Below, in pieces: positions 35,106 through 47,075 of a stretch of 64,000 bases of DNA; within the stretch, counting starts at the first letter, position 1, and each line of letters starts with the position of its first letter. The notes beneath the pieces were generated by a model. That model was given only the letters and a program-made list of their open reading frames with translations, did not search any database and was not told where the DNA came from. The DNA is from Piliocolobus tephrosceles (taxonomy: Eukaryota; Chordata; Mammalia; Primates; Cercopithecidae), in assembly GCF_002776525.5 (NCBI RefSeq), contig NC_045434.1, positions 110,663,081 through 110,727,080 on the forward strand, in the 5' to 3' direction. The position numbers were made by a program, and so were the translations under genes.

Positions 35106-35396
35106 AAAAGTGTTAGCAAATACGCAGAGAAACTGGAAACCTTGTATATTGCAGGTATGCATGTGAAACGGTGCAGCCATTATGGAAAACTGTACGGCAA
35201 TTCCTCAAAAAATTAAAAGTAGAACACTGTGTGATTCAACAATCCCACTTGTGGGATTCTTCAGTTCACTCAGATGAATTGAAAGCCGGGTCCCAAAAAG
35301 ATATTTGTACACCCATGTTTGTAGCAGCATTATTCACAATAGCCAAAAAGTAGGATCAAGTGTCCCTCCACAGAGGAATGGATAAACAAAATGTGG

Positions 35397-35509
35397 CATG
35401 TGTGTGTATGTCTGTGTGTGTGTATGTATGTCTGTGTGTGTCTGTGTGTGTGTATGTGTGTGTGTATGTGTGTGTGTGTGTGTATGTGTGTATACATATA
35501 TATATATAT
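35397..35509 (+). repeat. (TG)n then (TA)n microsatellite
   Basis: Interrupted 'tgtgtgtatg' units followed by 'catatatatatatatg'. It forms one end of the inverted-repeat arm. Confidence 0.93.
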
Positions 35510-36116
35510 GAATATTATTCAGTCTTAAGAAGAAAGGACATTCTAACACATGCTACAAAATTGATGAACCTTGAAGATGCTATGTTAAGTGAAATAAGCC
35601 AGTCACAGAAAGACAAATACTGTATGATTCCACTTATATGACGCACACAGAGGAGTCAAATTCAGAGACAGAAAGTAGGGTGGCTTCCAGGAGCTGGGAG
35701 CAGGGAGAGAATGGGGATTTATTGTTTAATGGGTTCGGAGTTTCAGTCTGGGAAGATGAAAACGTTCTGGAAATGGATGGTGGTGATGTTTGCCCAAGAA
35801 CATGAATTTACTCAATGCTCCTGAACTAAACGCTTAAAAATGGTTAAAATGGTAACTTCTATGTCATGTATGCAACACAGTAAAAAATAGGTTTACTTGT
35901 AAATAACAATAAATACACTCTTGTGAACCAAATAGCATAAACTATAATCTAATGAATGGAAGGAATATGCACCTTTTGAAAACTCAAAATACTAAGAGGG
36001 ACAACTTCAGGTTTTATGTTCTCTCTTTGAACATCTGCAAAACTCGCTCCTCCCTGGCATGGGTTCTGGGGGCCTGGTCACTGTGAAAAGGGGAGGGACA
36101 GGGTCTGAGTCATGGG
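35455..36116 (+). repeat. Left arm of a ~660-bp near-perfect inverted repeat
   Basis: The reverse complement occurs at 38582-39250 with only about one substitution noticed outside the microsatellite. The arm joins the L1 3' end to about 220 bp of single-copy flank, so it is the likely source copy. Confidence 0.93.
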
Positions 36117-36269
36117 GTTTTCAGGACTAGAGGTGACCTTGGCAACGTCTCTTACACAGCCCTGGGTCCCTGAGTACCCATTGTGTGCTCAGCGCCCCGC
36201 TCTGCCCTTGTGGCAGTCATCCCCCCCCAGCCTCAGGGTCCTCATCTGGAAACATCTTCTACCTTGTAG

Positions 36270-36530
36270 GATTTTTGTGATGATCAATGAGGCCATGCAA
36301 GGTGCTGGCAACAGCAGGCACTCAGTGAATGCAAGCTCTTATTATTCTCCTTTCATCTAATCATCAACAAGAGCATGCAGGGTAGTTGCTATTATCTATA
36401 TTTTGCAAATGAGAAAAATGAAGCTTAAAGAAGTTAAGTTGTTACTCAGCTCCAAGATCAGAACACAGTGTTGCCAGGATTTCAATCCAGGACCAGTTTG
36501 ACTCCAAAACCCATGATCTTTCTACGCCAG
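36270..36530 (-). repeat. MIR elements
   Basis: 'ttttgcaaatgagaaaaatg' and 'aggatttcaatccaggacca' fit antisense MIR. A further MIR-like piece precedes it ('caacagcaggcactcagtga'). Confidence 0.6.
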
Positions 36531-36867
36531 CCTGCTCAGGCCTCATTTCACAGATGAGAAACATGAGGCTCAGTGACACTGGCAAGAGTGAAAGCCTGGA
36601 TGACCACAGGGGCTAGGCAAGTAATGGAGAAGGGTATATTAGCCGATGTTAAAAAAAAAAAAAATCACCTGACAGAGATTCTACCAAATTATATCCGTTT
36701 TTACTAAACTAAGGAGTGGGCATGTAACATTATATGGGCCTACAAAATACTAGAGATTGTGCTTCAAGTTCTAAATTTAGAAATAAATGTAGAAAAATAA
36801 TTTTAGGAGAAACCAGATCAAAAAAGAAAAACAAATGCAATTCAATTCTCTTCCAAATTGTTCCATT

Positions 36868-36978
36868 TTACAGGTCTCCCTATGTTGTCCAGGCTGGTCT
36901 CGAACTCCTGGCCTCAAGCAATCCTCCACCTCAGCCTCCCAAAGTGCTGGGATAACAGGCGTGAGCCATGAGGCCCAG
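36868..36978 (-). mobile_element. Alu left-arm fragment
   Basis: Antisense monomer text 'tgttgtccaggctggtctcg' to 'gtgagccatgaggccca'. Confidence 0.85.
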
Positions 36979-36989
36979 TGTCCTTCCAA

Positions 36990-37309
36990 TTTTTTTTTTT
37001 TTTTTTTTTTTTTCAGAGAATCTCGCTCTGTCGCCAGGCTGGAGTGCAGTGGTGCGATCTCGGCTCACTGCAACCTCTGCCTCCCAGGTTCAAGTGATTC
37101 TCCTGCCTCAGCCTCCTGAGTAGTTGTGATTACAGGCACACACCACCAGGCTCAGCTGATTTTTATTGGTATTGATTTTATTGGTATTTTTAGTAGAGAT
37201 GGGGTTTCACCATGTCGGCCAGGATGGTCTCGATCTCTTGACCTTGTGATCCGATTACCTTGGCCTCCCAAAGTGCTGGGATTACAGACGTGAGCCACCT
37301 TGCCTGGCC
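36990..37309 (-). mobile_element. Alu, full length
   Basis: Antisense with poly(T) at 36990-37012. It contains a small 'attggtatt' tandem duplication near 37165-37185. Confidence 0.93.
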
Positions 37310-38581
37310 CCAATTTATTTTTTAAGTATAATGCAGGCCGAGACCTGCAGACCAACTTGTCTGCAGGTCAGATGCTAACCCTAGCCACCAGATGGCCACT
37401 CTGAGGAAGGTATAGTGGAGGCCAAGATCAATGGTGGGTTCAGGAACATCTGAAAAGAGAGATAATATCACAAGTTGGTGCCACTGTGGGAACCCACGCT
37501 AGGGATGCCAGGACTTGCCATTTTCCAAGAGATATCGGAAATGTGAATGTGGAGAGAAATATACCAGCTTTGAAATAAGACCAACCATTTCCTTTTGCCC
37601 TGTGCAGACAAAATAGCAGAGGTCTGTAGGGCAAGCCTCTCCTCCCACCCAGTGACAGTCTACAGGATGAGCCACTTCACATACTGGCAAAGCCCAGACT
37701 AAAGAAAAATCTGCACATTCCCAGGCCATGATGGAACCAACCAGTGGCTTCTCCAGCCTGAACCAGTCCAGAGTGGAGCAGGAGGTCCCCAGGGGAAAAG
37801 ATGGAAGGAGGAAGGAGACTGCGGATGACGCCCAACCCCGACAGTCCCAGCGGAAGGAGACAGGTGTACAGACACGGGGGCATCAAACTCTCACTCTGAC
37901 TTCAGGATTCAATTATTTTCTTCCGTCAGATTTTTGCCCAAAGCTATATCCAAAGATTTTCAGTAATCCCATGTAAGTGGAAGGACTGCACAACATCTAG
38001 CCACATTGATTAAAGAGGATTTTTTTCCTTTGAGACGAATGTGTGTTAAAAATATCAAATATTAATCACTGGCAACATTAATTTATAATAATGCTTGTCT
38101 CCCTCTCAACTTCTAAGTTGACATCTGGCATGACTGCTTTGAAACTAACACCCGCTCCATTGCAGGAATTATAAATAGCCTGAGTTAAAATCTTCACCTT
38201 GAACTGAACAGACTGACTCCACGGGGTGGTTTACAGAATGAAGAGGGCTACAGCATGCAGTAAAATCCTGGGTGGGTCTACTGGGGGTAGCAGTCAAAGC
38301 ATTATTTTAAGGCAGCAATCCTGAGGCGGGGAAGGGTCAGGGAGAGGGGTATGAGCACGGAGGGCCCTGCCCTGCTTCCGCCTCGTGGGGCAGGGTGGCC
38401 AGGTGCAGGGCTGCAGGAGGCCACCCTCACTCCCACCTGGCCCATTTCATGAGCCATCAGAGGAGGGGGTGGGCACAGGCTGTTCTATTCCACCCTGATT
38501 AAGTGCACAATCCAGTTTCTACACTTGCCTTTTGAGGACTGGTTGGCACAGATGCTGTCTTTTATTGAATAGAGGGCAGAG
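37310..38581. other. No gene; spacer of the large inverted repeat
   Basis: Unique-looking sequence between the two arms, without recognised repeats. Confidence 0.5.
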
Positions 38582-39250
38582 CCCATGACTCAGACCCTGT
38601 CCCTCCCCTTTTCACAGTGACCAGGCCCCCAGAACCCATGCCAGGGAGGAGCGAGTTTTGCAGATGTTCAAAGAGAGAACATAAAACCTGAAGTTGTCCC
38701 TCTTAGTATTTTGAGTTTTCAAAAGGTGCATATTCCTTCCATTCATTAGATTATAGTTTATGCTATTTGGTTCACAAGAGTGTATTTATTGTTATTTACA
38801 AGTAAACCTATTTTTTACTGTGTTGCATACATGACATAGAAGTTACCATTTTAACCATTTTTAAGCGTTTAGTTCAGGAGCATTGAGTAAATTCATGTTC
38901 TTGGGCAAACATCACCACCATCCATTTCCAGAACGTTTTCATCTTCCCAGACTGAAACTCCGAACCCATTAAACAATAAATCCCCATTCTCTCCCTGCTC
39001 CCAGCTCCTGGAAGCCACCCTACTTTCTGTCTCTGAATTTGACTCCTCTGTGTGCGTCATATAAGTGGAATCATACAGTATTTGTCTTTCTGTGACTGGC
39101 TTATTTCACTTAACATAGCATCTTCAAGGTTCATCAATTTTGTAGCACGTGTTAGAATGTCCTTTCTTCTTAAGACTGAATAATATTCATATATATATAT
39201 GTATACACACATACACACACACACACACATACAAACACACATACACATCT
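38582..39250 (-). repeat. Right arm of the ~660-bp near-perfect inverted repeat
   Basis: Reverse complement of 35455-36116. It contains the L1 3' end but no continuation of the L1 beyond the (AC)n tract, so it looks like the derived copy. Confidence 0.93.
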
Positions 39251-39289
39251 ATCAGCCTACAAAGCACATTCATTCTATAAGCCTATCTA

Positions 39290-39485
39290 GTAGTGATATT
39301 CACAGTTACTGTGCTTCCTCTCTGTGCCAGCCTGGGGCTTGCTCCTCGTATTTAGTCCTCACAACAACCTCACAAGATAAGCTCTAACGGGAACCTATTT
39401 TACCAATGAGGAAATTGAGTTAGAGGAGCAAATTTCCCCAGGTGCTGCAGCTAGGCGGTGGCGGGTGGAGCAGGATCCAAACCAA
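39290..39485 (-). repeat. MIR element
   Basis: 'tagtcctcacaacaacctca', 'ccaatgaggaaattgagtta' and 'gagcaggatccaaaccaaga' fit antisense MIR. Confidence 0.65.
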
Positions 39486-41630
39486 GAAGAGTGAGTGAAT
39501 GGGGCCTTTTTGCTTCACCCTTTTCCAACATTTCTCAAGCTGCTAAAACTCTAGTTTGCCAGACTTCCTATCCAGAAATCCAGATCCAGTGGCTCTGGGC
39601 TGGGGCACAGGATTCTGGGTACTTGACAAGCACCCCAGGTGAGTTTAACCCTAGGGGAGTTTGGGGGAGCACTGCCGAGGATGCCCTCGTGACAGCCTAT
39701 GGGCAGTCAGGGGTTACTGTTGCCATTTACCAGATGTGGAAACAGACCCTGACTCAGGATGCTGAGATGAGACTTTTGGTCTCAGGACCACCAAGCGGAC
39801 CTCTGACCACCAGCCTGAAGGTCAGAGAGAGGACAGAGCAGGAAGAGAGGGCGCCCTGTAGAGTGGGAAACAGTGGGGACAGAGTCTGAGAAATAGGGTG
39901 AGAGACGTTGGGGGCAGTATATGGTCCCGCTTCTGATTGTACCCAACTCCTCAAGGACTCAGGGGACCTCTGGGGCAACCCAGAAAAGCTGCTTGTGCCC
40001 CACATGCTTTGCAGCTTTGCAGTCAGGCCCCAGGGGACACTGGGGCGCCAACTTGTCCAACCAAGACTGCAACAGGGAGCTAAGGCAAGAACCCACCCTT
40101 TCATCTTTCCCCGGCTGGGGCCAAATTCCCCCAGGTGCTTAGTTCCCCTGGGACCCCTCACAGGCTCCTTCCTCTGACCCTACCTCCCTGGGCCTGCACC
40201 AGGGCCCCTTCTTACAGGCTAATGAGACCAGGCATGGCCAGCCTGACAGTGCAGGCTCTCAGATGTCTCACTGTCCTCCCCTCACAATGAGAGTAAGCTG
40301 AAGGCTGCCTCTGCCCATGGGGCTGCTGCTACTAAGATACCATCCCCAGAAGCTCCTGGAGTGGGGCAGCTCCCAGGAGAGGGTCCTGGGGCCCACCTTC
40401 TGCTGCCCTGACTCCCTGACACCCCCTGGAGACCCTGAGCATCCCATCTGGCAGCTCACGTCCTTGTCTCATCCCTTCCCAGCTGGGCCCCAGCTGGGTC
40501 CAGGGAGTGTGTATGTAGAACACAGGTTGCCTCCTGGTCTGGGCCTCAGAGCAGCCAGCTCAGCCTCCTCACCTGCAAGGCTTTCCAGAGTCCAGGTGGG
40601 GACCCAGCTGTTTGCCTTCAAGTGCGCGGAAATGACTGCCTTTCAAGGGTCTTCTCTCTCCTGAGCAACGACTCCTCTCTTTGTATTCTTTTTCCCCCTT
40701 TACACTTTGAAGACTCAGGTTTTCACAGGCACAATAGTTCCCCCTTGGAAACCTAATTCTCAATGGGCACAGACCCAGGTGCACACACACACACTTCTTC
40801 CTCCCTCTCCCGGGCTTGCTAGTCCTTGCTTTAGCAACAAGACTACCCTCTATCTTAGCTGGAACTTCTCTTAACGGAAACTAGCCTCTCTGCCACTTGG
40901 AAAGAAAAGTTGAATTTTCATTATTTGTTTAACTGATTTCCTTCAAAGGCTGGGGTGATGGGTTAGGGCAGTGTTTCTCTGGGAGTGGGAGGTACAAGGA
41001 GCACCTGCATCAGAGTCCGAGCTGTAGAAGGGCTCATTACAGGCCCCACAGAAGCAGAGTCCTGGCAGCAACATCTTCCTTTGGTACTTGGGAACTGGTG
41101 GTCTAGGGGCTGAGCAACATTCCCCAGCACTGCCTCCTCCTAGAAGGGAGTTGCAGCAACGGTGAGGCCTGTCTCAGGGAACACACATGGTTTGGGAGGT
41201 TTGATTTGGACTCAATCTGAGAGGAGCCAGGACAGACTTCAAAGCCCACTCTCCTTATGCCTTTTCTACAAAAAACTAAATAAATAAAATGAATGGCACA
41301 GTATTAAGATCATAGCCCATATTGAGCAAACATTTCATTTTACTGTGAAAGAGTGATTCATATGTTTAAACGAGGTATTAAGAAGTACTTAGACAAGATC
41401 TGCGTATCTATGTTCCCAAATGGAGCTGTTATTGAGCTCTGCCTACATAAACCTGTGCTTCTAAACTTCAAGATAATAACAGGACATGATCTGAACAAAC
41501 TGATTTCTTCCTACCATGTTCAGCTTCTAGGGAATCGAAGTGCATCCGAGAAAAGATTGTTCGTTCCTTCCTGGACATTTTATTAGTTTACCTCACTGAA
41601 GAGATCCCTCCATGTAATGCTAGTTTAGTG
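39486..41630. other. No gene or recognised repeat
   Basis: Unique-looking 2.1 kb. Open frames of up to about 140 codons occur but carry no family motif. Confidence 0.5.
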
Positions 41631-41775
41631 TGCTGGTTACAACATGTAGGTGCTATTTTCATTATTGCCATTGTACAGACAGGGAAACTGAGGTACTGAG
41701 AGGTTTAGTAACTTTGGGTCCAAAGTCCCTAGTAAGTCCAAACTAGGGTTCAAACTCAGGCAGTCCATGCAGTGA
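41631..41775 (-). repeat. MIR element
   Basis: 'acagacagggaaactgaggt' and 'actagggttcaaactcaggc' are antisense MIR core text. Confidence 0.65.
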
Positions 41776-43189
41776 ACCCCTGTGCTAACCGCCCGTCCGG
41801 AAACATAAACAAGGTAGCTTTCCCACTAATTTGATGAGAAATGCCAATCGAGCAAAATGTAGAATAACAAGAACATGTCAAGCTGCCATTTGACATATTT
41901 GTTTACTTAATCTTTGGGGTTTAGTTTTGAGGCAGAATTTCACAGGCTCCTCTATGACTCGCCTCCGTCAGAAATGTTCCCACGTCTTCTTACTCACCAG
42001 TGTTTCTCTCTGTTGAGATCCAGTTAATCCTCCTCATTAATCTTCAGCTCCCAAATAAAGGTCCCTCTGTCCTCACGAGACCCAGAATATTTTCCTGCCC
42101 TGTATCAGGCCAGCCCCCACGGGAGCTCCGAATCCTTTAAAGAACCACACTCGTGTTTTTCTTCTAAGTTGCACAGAAACAAGTATGTCCATGACCGATG
42201 GGCAGCAGAGACTATCAAGGAGACAGGAAAGGATCTTCTGGACAAAAGGACCGTAAATCATATCCTTCCTGTGACCTGGACCAGGTGGTCTTCCCAAGAC
42301 CCAAGCACTGCTCTTCAGGTGAGCGGAGAATTGGGACAGGACAGAGCAGAGTGGCAGGGACCTAGGGTGTGGCTGCAGACTGTGGCTGTGTGCAGACCCC
42401 GGCAGAGCCCTTTGTCATAAATATGGGATGGAAAACCTCAGCAGGGAAGCTGACTCTCATTCACCTCAAGTTGTTCACCTCAGTGATTCTGTAGCTTTGG
42501 GCTTCTGAGTCTAGCCATGGCCCAACCAGGGTTGGAGCAAGAGATGACATCCCATCTTTCAACCTTATTCCTTGTCAGAGTCAGCTGTCCAGGGTGTAGT
42601 TCTAAAGGGGACACAAAACATCCCTGCAGTCAACCAGAAGACTCAGAGCCAGTTAAGGCCTGTGCCAGCTAACTCAGCCACTACATAGGGACCTCTCTGT
42701 TCCCACCAGGGTGGGCAGTGCCCTCCAGTGGAAAACAGAAATTCCTTACATTCATCTTAAGATGCAGTCCCAGGAAACTGAAACCCCAGACTGCACAGTG
42801 CACAGTATAGTGTGTTTGTTCTGCTCTTAGGGGGTTTCTTTAATCATCTAAATTGAAAACAGTCTAGTATGCCATTGGTGTAGAAGATGTTTGGGGTAGA
42901 AAACCACATATAACAAATGCCTTATTTGGTACATTAGCAAAGAAATACACAGTTTGGGTCAATATCAAATCGTTCTCTTCAGCCTACAAAACAAATATTA
43001 AATGAAGGAACATCAAGTCACAGTCCAGCCCAGAACGCCCAGCCTCCTCACTCCTGATGTGCCCTGGGGCTTGAGGATCTCCTGGGTCCCTGGAAGCACC
43101 AAAACTCAGAAACTGTGAGCCCCGGCCCCTTCCTGACCTCATCTTTTCAATTCTACAAAACTGAAGTTGTAGAGTTATTTTTTTTTCTT
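41776..43189. other. No gene or recognised repeat
   Basis: Unique-looking sequence. Confidence 0.5.
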
Positions 43190-43615
43190 CTTTACTTTTT
43201 GGATTTTAGTATTTTTTGACAGCTTTATGGTGATATAATTTACACACCAGACCATTCACCCATTTAAAATATACATTTCAAATAATTTTTAGGATACTCA
43301 CAGAGTGGTGCAACCATGCCCACTAACTAATTTTGAACATTCTTGTGGCTCCAAAAAGAGTATTAACAGTCACTCCCCATTTTCCTATCTGCAGCCCACC
43401 CCTAGCCCTGGGCAACAACTAATCTACTTTTTGTCTCTACAGAGTTACCTATTCAGGACATTTCCCATACATAGAATTATACAAGATGTGGCCTTCTGTG
43501 ACTGGCTTCTTTCACCCAGCATGATGTTTTCAAGGTTCCTCCATGTTATGGTGTATATCAATACTTCATTCTTTTTCATGGCTGCATAATACTCCATTAT
43601 GTGGATATAGTGTGT
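43190..43615 (-). mobile_element. Old L1 3' fragment
   Basis: Antisense L1M-like text: 'ttgacagctttatggtgata', 'tgtgactggcttctttcacc', 'catggctgcataatactcca'. Confidence 0.75.
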
Positions 43616-43852
43616 TTTATTCATTCACTTGTCATTCAATGGAGAAAATCTGTTTGTTTAACAATGGCTCTTTTTGTTTTCCTTTCCAGCTCCCAATCAG
43701 AACAGGTGTCCCCAAAGATACTCAGACAGAGAATGTGCCCCCAGGCCCCTTTTGTGCTTCCTTCTCCCTCTGGTAGAATCTGATGTTTTGACAACCCAGA
43801 CAAATCCTTAAGGTTGACTTGGGCTGGACTCACAGGTCAAGGCCGACTAATG

Positions 43853-43952
43853 GGCCAGGCGCAGTGGCTCACATCTGTAATCCCAGTGCTTTGGGAGGCC
43901 AAAGCAGGAGGATTGCTTGAGCCCCGGAGTTGGAGACCAGCCTGGGCAGTAT
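43853..43952 (+). mobile_element. Alu 5' fragment
   Basis: Left monomer only, 'ggccaggcgcagtggctcac' to 'cagcctgggcagtat', without a tail. Confidence 0.85.
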
Positions 43953-44029
43953 ATGGATCACATTTTCAAGTAGCAATTTCTGGAACTCAATGACTGTCAC
44001 TGTCAAGGGTATGAAGATGTAGGACTGCT

Positions 44030-44375
44030 GCTGTGGTGTGAATGTCCCCCTGAATTTATGTGTTGAAACGTAACTGCCCATGCAATCATATTAAGAGGTG
44101 GAGCCTTGGGGTGATTAGGTCAGACTAGGATCTGCCCTTGTGAATAGGATTAGTGGCCTTACAAAAGGGCTCCAGGGAACTAGCCAGCCCCTTTTGCCCT
44201 TCTACCTTCTGCCATATGAGGATAAAAAGAAAGCCTTGAGCAGACACTGAATCTGCTGGTGCCTTAATCTTGGACTTCTCAGCCTCCAGAATTATGAGAA
44301 ATACATTTCTGTTCTTCATAAATTACTTGGTCACGGGTATTTCATTATAGCAGCAAAAATGGAGAAAGACAAACA
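44030..44375 (+). mobile_element. MaLR-like LTR
   Basis: MLT1/MST-type text: 'tatgtgttgaaacgtaactg', 'attaagaggtggagccttgg', 'ttctcagcctccagaattat'. Confidence 0.75.
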
Positions 44376-45902
44376 TCAAGTATTGCTCTCCACAGCTCAA
44401 GAGTCTTGACCCCCTCCCAGCCCCTGCCCAAGCAGAGCCACCCTAGACAAACACACACTCTAAGTAAAATCGAGCTGTCATTCGTCCTGCAGATTCAACT
44501 CTGAAGCAGGTCCCCAACCTCAGAGCCTCTGCTGAGCTGACCTTTCCCTCTGGCTTTAGGAGGCTTCCTGCTCCTCCTTGGGTCTCACCTCTGGCCACTG
44601 CCTCCTGGGGCCTCAGAAGGGTATGACTGGACAGGAGAGGAACAGCAGTCAGCATGCACTCACCTGTGCCTGCTCAGTCATCCGCCAGTTGGTATTCTAC
44701 AGACTACACTGTCCCATGTGCACTGTTAAATATTCAGGTGGAGTTGGGTTTAGCAGCAGATTTCCACTTAATCTCCTTTGAGTGTTTCAGGCCCTCAGGA
44801 GAGCTCCTGGGATAACTCTGCTCTGGCTGCTACCCTCCTCTCAGTCTGTGTCTAGCCCTATCTCATTGGTGGGGAGGGCTCCAGGCTCTAGTCCACCCCA
44901 GCCTCCCTCTGGATACCAGGGAGAGGGTGGAAGCCTTAACCAAGGTCAATGACACAAATGCAGATTTGGGAAGGGGATCAAATGATGCAAAAGCCTCAGA
45001 GAGGCAGCTCTTGCCGTTCATGCTGTGTCCCAAGGATACACAAATGAAGGATGGGGACACTCTATAGTGTTACTCTGACCCCTGCCTACCTCCACTTTCT
45101 CGATCCTAAAGAAGCAGTCAGAGGGGATGCCCTCAGCCTTTCCTAAAATCCCAGCAGAAAGATGACAGCAGCTCCGAAGAAAGAAGTGTCCAGGAAGGCA
45201 CAGGGCCCAAGTAGCAATTAAGCATTTTTCGTATGTCCATAGGGTGGCAGACTTATTTCCACAAATGGAAGCGCTGTCCCTCTGACCTGTTACTGAGTCT
45301 AACGTTTGGGGATTGCAGCAGAATGGTCCCCATCTGCTTTGAGGAGTGGCCTCTGAGTCGCCCATCTTTTCCATTTCAGCTCCCCACGCTGTCCCCACTT
45401 TAACCACTAGATGGTAGCAGACACCACCAGTTGGTGAGGAACGTGTTGGCGCCAAATAGGAGGTAAAGGCTGCATTTGAAGGTTCCTCCCTGTCTTGAAG
45501 CTATGTCAGTTTCACCTGTTTCTAATTTAATTTAATTTAATTTAATTCATTTTTCTTATAGATGCATTCTTATAAGTAAATTATTTTTATATCTATGAAG
45601 AACATATTCCTGAATATAAAGAACACTCACAAATGTATTCTTCTTAACCTCCCCAGCCTCTGCTGTCTCTGCCCTTTTGTCTCCAGTAATAGGAATGGGG
45701 ACCAATTCTACATTCCTCAAAATTCAGATAATAAGAAATGAGAATGGTCTTAGGCGTTATACTACATTTGATCAAAGAAGACGAGAACTCCCAAGCCAGT
45801 ACAGAAGAATGTGAAACTAAGACACAGAAGACAAATACAATAAAAAATATATCTAAGAAATTGCAAAGGGGACAAAAACAAAAATAACAACAATTAGCAT
45901 TG
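44376..45902. other. No gene; one pentamer repeat
   Basis: An (AATTT)n run lies at about 45523-45548. The rest is unrecognised. Confidence 0.5.
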
Positions 45903-46512
45903 ATGGACAGGCATCTTGGCTTACTCCTGTAATCCCAGCACTTTGGCAGGCCAAGGCAGGCAGATCACTTGAGCCCATGAGTTCAAAACCAGCCTGGGCA
46001 AGAAAGGAAGACCCCATCTCTACAAAAAAAAAATAAAAATATAAATTAGGCAGGCTTGGCCAGGTACAGTGGCTCACACCTGTAATCCCAGCAGTTTGGG
46101 AGGCTGAGGCAGGCAGATCACTTGAGGCCAGGAGTTCAAGACCAGCCTGGGCAACATGGCTAAACCCCATGTCTACTAAAAATAGAAAAATTAGCTAGGC
46201 ATGGTGGTGTGTGCCTATAATCCCAGCTACTTGGAAGGCTGAGGCACAAAAATCACTGGAACTCAGGAGACAGAGGTTGCTATGAGCTAGATCATGCCAC
46301 TGCACTGCAGCATGGGCAAGAGCGAGAGTCTGTCTCAAGAAAGAAAAATTAGCCAGGCTTACTGGCACAAAGCTATGGTCCTAGCCACTCAGAAGACTGA
46401 GGCCAGAGGATCGCTTGAGCCCAGGACATCGAGGCTGCGATGAGCTATAACTGTGCCACTGCACTGTAGCCTGGGTGACAGAGAAAAACCCTGTCAAAAA
46501 AAAAAAAATGCA
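45903..46512 (+). mobile_element. Old Alu carrying a nested Alu
   Basis: The outer Alu reads from 45903 to 46057 and resumes at about 46348-46512. A second Alu sits inside it. Confidence 0.88.
46058..46347 (+). mobile_element. Inner Alu of the nested pair
   Basis: Flanked by 'aaattaggcaggctt' and 'aaattagccaggctt', a target-site duplication inside the outer Alu. Confidence 0.9.
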
Positions 46513-46578
46513 TTGACTCTTAACCTTTCCACTTGGTATGACATACAATTCCAAACTGCACATCAGGATTTGCATAAT

Positions 46579-46699
46579 GGGCCAGGTGCAGTGACTCACA
46601 CCTGTAATCCCCTTGGGAGGCCAAGGCAAAAGGATTGCTTGAGCCCAGGAGTTTGAAACCAGCCTGGGCAGCATAGTGAGACACCATCTCAAGAAAGAA

Positions 46700-46767
<68 letters not shown>

Positions 46768-46780
46768 AANNNNNNNNNNA

Positions 46781-46824
<44 letters not shown>

Positions 46825-47009
46825 AAATAAATTAGCCAGTCATGGTAGCACGTGCTTGTAGTCCTAGCTACTTGGGAGGTTGAGGTGGGAGGATCATTTG
46901 AGCCCAGAAGTTCAAGGCTGCAGTGAGCTGTGATCATTGATCATGCTCCTGTACTCCAGTCTGAATGACAGAAAGAGACCCCCCTCTCTCTTAAAAATAA
47001 GAAAAGAAA
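46579..47009 (+). mobile_element. Alu with expanded middle A-rich linker
   Basis: The left monomer ends at a (GAAA)n array and the right monomer resumes at 'attagccagtcatggtagca'. Confidence 0.9.
46694..46826 (+). repeat. (GAAA)n microsatellite with assembly gap
   Basis: Ten N at 46770-46779 interrupt the array, so the true length is unknown. Confidence 0.95.
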
Positions 47010-47029
47010 ATATGAAAATGGGTCCAATT

Positions 47030-47075
47030 AGTAGGTTGGTGCAAAAGTAATTGTGGTTTGCCATTACTTTTAATG
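47030..47075 (+). mobile_element. MADE1 (mariner MITE) half element
   Basis: 'aggttggtgcaaaagtaatt' and 'ccattacttttaatg' match the 5' half of the MADE1 palindrome. The 3' half is missing or degraded. Confidence 0.8.

Larger units (their letters stand above)
34210..35890 (+). mobile_element. Old L1 (L1M-like) 3' part, split by an Alu
   Basis: ORF2 C-terminal and 3' UTR text of an old L1 is recognisable: 'caaattggactacatcaaaa', 'aaatacaaatcaagaccaca', 'gcagcattattcacaatagc'. Its reading frames are broken. An Alu (34518-34823), an AG-rich expansion (34999-35105) and a (TG)n tract (35397-35495) lie inside it. Confidence 0.85.

Noticed and set aside
35397..35509. Possible CRISPR-like or tandem array
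   Set aside because: It is a simple (TG)n/(TA)n microsatellite inside an L1, without unique spacers.
39057..39248. Open frame with repeated Cys-Val-Cys-Met residues
   Set aside because: It is the (TG)n microsatellite translated in the right arm of the inverted repeat.
46676..46937. Open frames of Lys-rich and Phe/Leu-rich repeats
   Set aside because: They are translations of the (GAAA)n array and Alu sequence.
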